From an uncultured Curtobacterium sp. (lineage in GTDB: Bacteria; Actinomycetota; Actinomycetes; Actinomycetales; Microbacteriaceae), in the NCBI GenBank assembly GCA_913774725.1, contig CAJYIG010000269.1:1-14876 (forward strand): a stretch of 14,876 bases of DNA, read 5' to 3'. The first letter of the stretch is position 1; every line of letters begins with the position of its first letter. The position numbers and the translations under genes are program-made. A model generated the notes under the pieces. That model was not told where the DNA came from, searched no databases, and was given only the letters and a program-made list of their open reading frames with translations. This document shows, one piece after another, positions 13,581 through 14,876 of this stretch.

Positions 13581-14334
13581 GCCTCCCGTGGGCGACGAGC
13601 TGCAGCGCATGCTCGTCACGATGAAGCAGGACGTGCTCGAGCGTGCCACCCCGCGTCCGAAGCGCCGTCGCGGGCACACCGGGATCGTCGTCGGCGTGGT
13701 CGCCCTGCTCGCGCTGGGGACCGCATCGGGTGCGGTGGCCCTCAGCCTGTCGCACCAGGACCGCCCGGTGGCGGCACCGGTGCAGACGCAGGAGCCCGCC
13801 CCGGCTCCGTCGGCGACCACCCGGACCTCCGCACCGATCACCGGCCGGCCGACCCCGCGCCCGGTGCCGACGGCGACCCCCACCACGGCGGCGGTGGCGA
13901 CGATCCCGACGTCCTGTCGTGCGACCGTGCCTGAGGAGGACTACGACCGCTTCTTCGGCGACACTCCGGTCCAGGGGTCCTCCTCGATGGGCGAGGGCAT
14001 CGCGGGATCGGACAGCGTGGCGGCCGGGATCGCCGAACCCGGAGCTGACATCTACTGTGTCTGGCGGGATCCGCGGGCGGACGTGTCCGGGCTCGAGATG
14101 CTCATCGGAGCAGCACGCCCCAACACTGGCGATCGGCTGCGCTCGGGCCCGATGTCGTGTGTCGACCAGGACGGGGGCGTGCTCTGCCGGACGTCGAGGC
14201 AGGCTGACCCGTACCCGGTGGACACCGTCACGACCCTGTTCGTGCGCGACGGCACCTACGTGGCCATCACGCAGACCAACTTCCCGACCAACGGCCTGCT
14301 CGACGCCGTCGTCGGGGTGATCTGGGGGGACTGA
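13570..14334 (+). CDS. Single-pass membrane protein, probable anti-sigma factor
   Basis: The 254-residue protein has a short cytoplasmic part (1-35: MDSEPPVGDELQRMLVTMKQ followed by a KRRR stop), one membrane helix (about 38-59), a Pro/Ala/Thr linker (65-113) and an external domain (about 114-254). That domain has four cysteines (116, 163, 197, 206), which could form two disulphides. Gene order and the 11-bp overlap with the sigma gene suggest an anti-sigma factor. However, the usual zinc motif (HxxxCxxC) is missing, and the cytoplasmic segment is unusually short for a sigma-binding domain. It could instead be a membrane sensor or a target of the sigma factor. The external domain is not recognised. 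ATG 13570 has no separate ribosome-binding site. Confidence 0.75.
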   Translation: MDSEPPVGDELQRMLVTMKQDVLERATPRPKRRRGHTGIVVGVVALLALGTASGAVALSLSHQDRPVAAPVQTQEPAPAPSATTRTSAPITGRPTPRPVPTATPTTAAVATIPTSCRATVPEEDYDRFFGDTPVQGSSSMGEGIAGSDSVAAGIAEPGADIYCVWRDPRADVSGLEMLIGAARPNTGDRLRSGPMSCVDQDGGVLCRTSRQADPYPVDTVTTLFVRDGTYVAITQTNFPTNGLLDAVVGVIWGD

Positions 14335-14338
14335 CGGC

Positions 14339-14374
14339 CGGGAGGCGCGGGACGGATCCGCACCGCGCCTCCCG
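14339..14374 (+). terminator. Hairpin terminator after the sigma/anti-sigma pair
   Basis: A perfect 12-bp stem CGGGAGGCGCGG/CCGCGCCTCCCG (14339-14350 with 14363-14374) encloses a 12-base loop with an internal CGGATCCG palindrome. It begins five bases after the stop and lies between convergent genes, so it may also end the LysR transcript. It is the fourth member of the GGAGGCGCG hairpin family. Confidence 0.8.
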
Positions 14375-14410
14375 TCCGCCGGTGGGTCACGTGCTGTGGC
14401 CTTCCCGCCC

Positions 14411-14876
14411 TCAGGACACGCGGGCCGCGACGACGTCGCGGGCCAGTGCCCGGGTCGCACGGTTCGGCTCCGGAGCCGACCGCATGGCGAGGCCGATCCG
14501 CAGGGGCTCGACCTCGTCCTCCAGCTCCAGGACCGCGCCGTCGTACCGGACACCCGGGTCGGGGACGACACCGACGCCGAGCCCGGCGGACGCGAACCGC
14601 ACGACGGCGGGCATGTCGTTCATCTCCGCCACGATCCGACGACGGAGCCCGAGACGCTCGAGTGCCGCGTCGAGGATCAGGCGGTTGCCGAACCCGTGTG
14701 CGGTGTCGACGAACGGCTCCCCGGCGAGTTCGGCGAGGGACACCGTCGGACGGGTCGCGAGCGGGTGGTCCGCTGCCGTGAACACGCGGAAGGGCAGCTC
14801 ACGCAAGGGCTCGACCACGACCCCCGGCGGCACCGACGGCAGGCCCGTGTACGCCAGGTCGAGCCGCCCCGCGACC
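14411..14876 (-). CDS. LysR-type regulator, C-terminal part only
   Basis: The visible 154 codons are the effector-binding domain of a LysR-type transcriptional regulator; the N-terminal HTH lies beyond the window edge. Reading in from the edge, VAGRLDLAYTGLPSVPPGVVVEPLREL matches the 'G-x-LDLAI...L..' entry of the substrate-binding fold. PFRVFTAADHPLATRPTVSLAELAGEPFV is the typical 'HPLA....v.l.dL...pfi' block, and VRFASAGLGVGVVPD the 'v.aG.GvallP' block. The stop at 14411 gives a normal C-terminus. The target operon, probably divergent and off-window, cannot be seen. An internal GTG near 14833 is not a plausible start. Confidence 0.9.
   Translation of the reverse strand, partial: VAGRLDLAYTGLPSVPPGVVVEPLRELPFRVFTAADHPLATRPTVSLAELAGEPFVDTAHGFGNRLILDAALERLGLRRRIVAEMNDMPAVVRFASAGLGVGVVPDPGVRYDGAVLELEDEVEPLRIGLAMRSAPEPNRATRALARDVVAARVS

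Noticed and set aside
13021..14571. 516-codon minus-strand frame opposite the sigma/anti-sigma genes
   Set aside because: It overlaps three supported genes and a terminator, with no motif of its own.
1..14876. Phage, transposon or multi-gene defence system
   Set aside because: No transposase, integrase, restriction, toxin-antitoxin pair or nuclease-ATPase cluster is seen. The DUF3800-like gene alone does not make one.

Overview
The window is very GC-rich, densely coded chromosomal DNA that starts genes with either ATG or GTG and favours codons ending in G or C. Its gene families (DUF1206 membrane protein, LAxTG-anchored lectin/DUF11 surface protein, GH13 alpha-glucosidase, HdeD-like protein) and its promoter style (TAnnnT -10 boxes close to start codons) point to a high-GC actinobacterium, most likely Microbacteriaceae and possibly Curtobacterium-like. 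The genus is inferred from protein style only. I see no rRNA, tRNA, CRISPR, phage or transposase gene, and no gene-free stretch longer than 300 bases.

Left part (1-4160). The 3' end of an rtcB RNA-ligase gene closes with a strong hairpin and is followed by a short 16-bp-period repeat. A six-pass DUF1206 protein gene (+) then converges on a small DUF3800-like gene (-). Divergent from the latter is an SMP-30/gluconolactonase-like gene, followed 41 bases on by an alpha/beta hydrolase with an unusual charged C-terminal tail. A 19-bp hairpin separates it from the next, convergent operon.

Middle, minus strand (4161-8032). A tightly packed operon dps - SDR dehydrogenase - FAD-dependent pyridine-nucleotide reductase is read leftwards. 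The stop/start junctions are 2 and 7 bases long, and an ECF-sigma-like promoter (GGGAAC-N16-CGTA) lies upstream of dps. Next to it are a MarR-family regulator, apparently leaderless, and an NADPH-dependent FMN reductase whose leader holds a perfect 20-bp TetR-type palindrome. Together these look like a redox and stress-response neighbourhood.

Right part, plus strand (8144-14334). A GH13 alpha-glucosidase appears to be leaderless. It is followed by a large secreted protein: signal peptide, L-type-lectin-like domain, two DUF11-like domains, a perfect (Gly-Asp)14 linker encoded by a hexanucleotide array, and a LAYTG class-E sortase signal. Next come an HdeD-like membrane protein and a small two-pass membrane protein with a 4-bp overlap, then an ECF sigma factor overlapping by 11 bp a single-pass membrane protein that is probably its anti-sigma factor but has no zinc motif. 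The window ends inside a LysR-type regulator on the minus strand.

Four gene ends share one hairpin stem (GGAGGCGCG / CGCGCCTCC) with unrelated loops, which looks like a dispersed terminator family. I found no clear multi-gene defence or mobile system. The items most worth following are the sortase-E lectin/DUF11 protein with its variable-looking array, the non-canonical sigma/anti-sigma pair, the orphan TetR operator and the terminator family.
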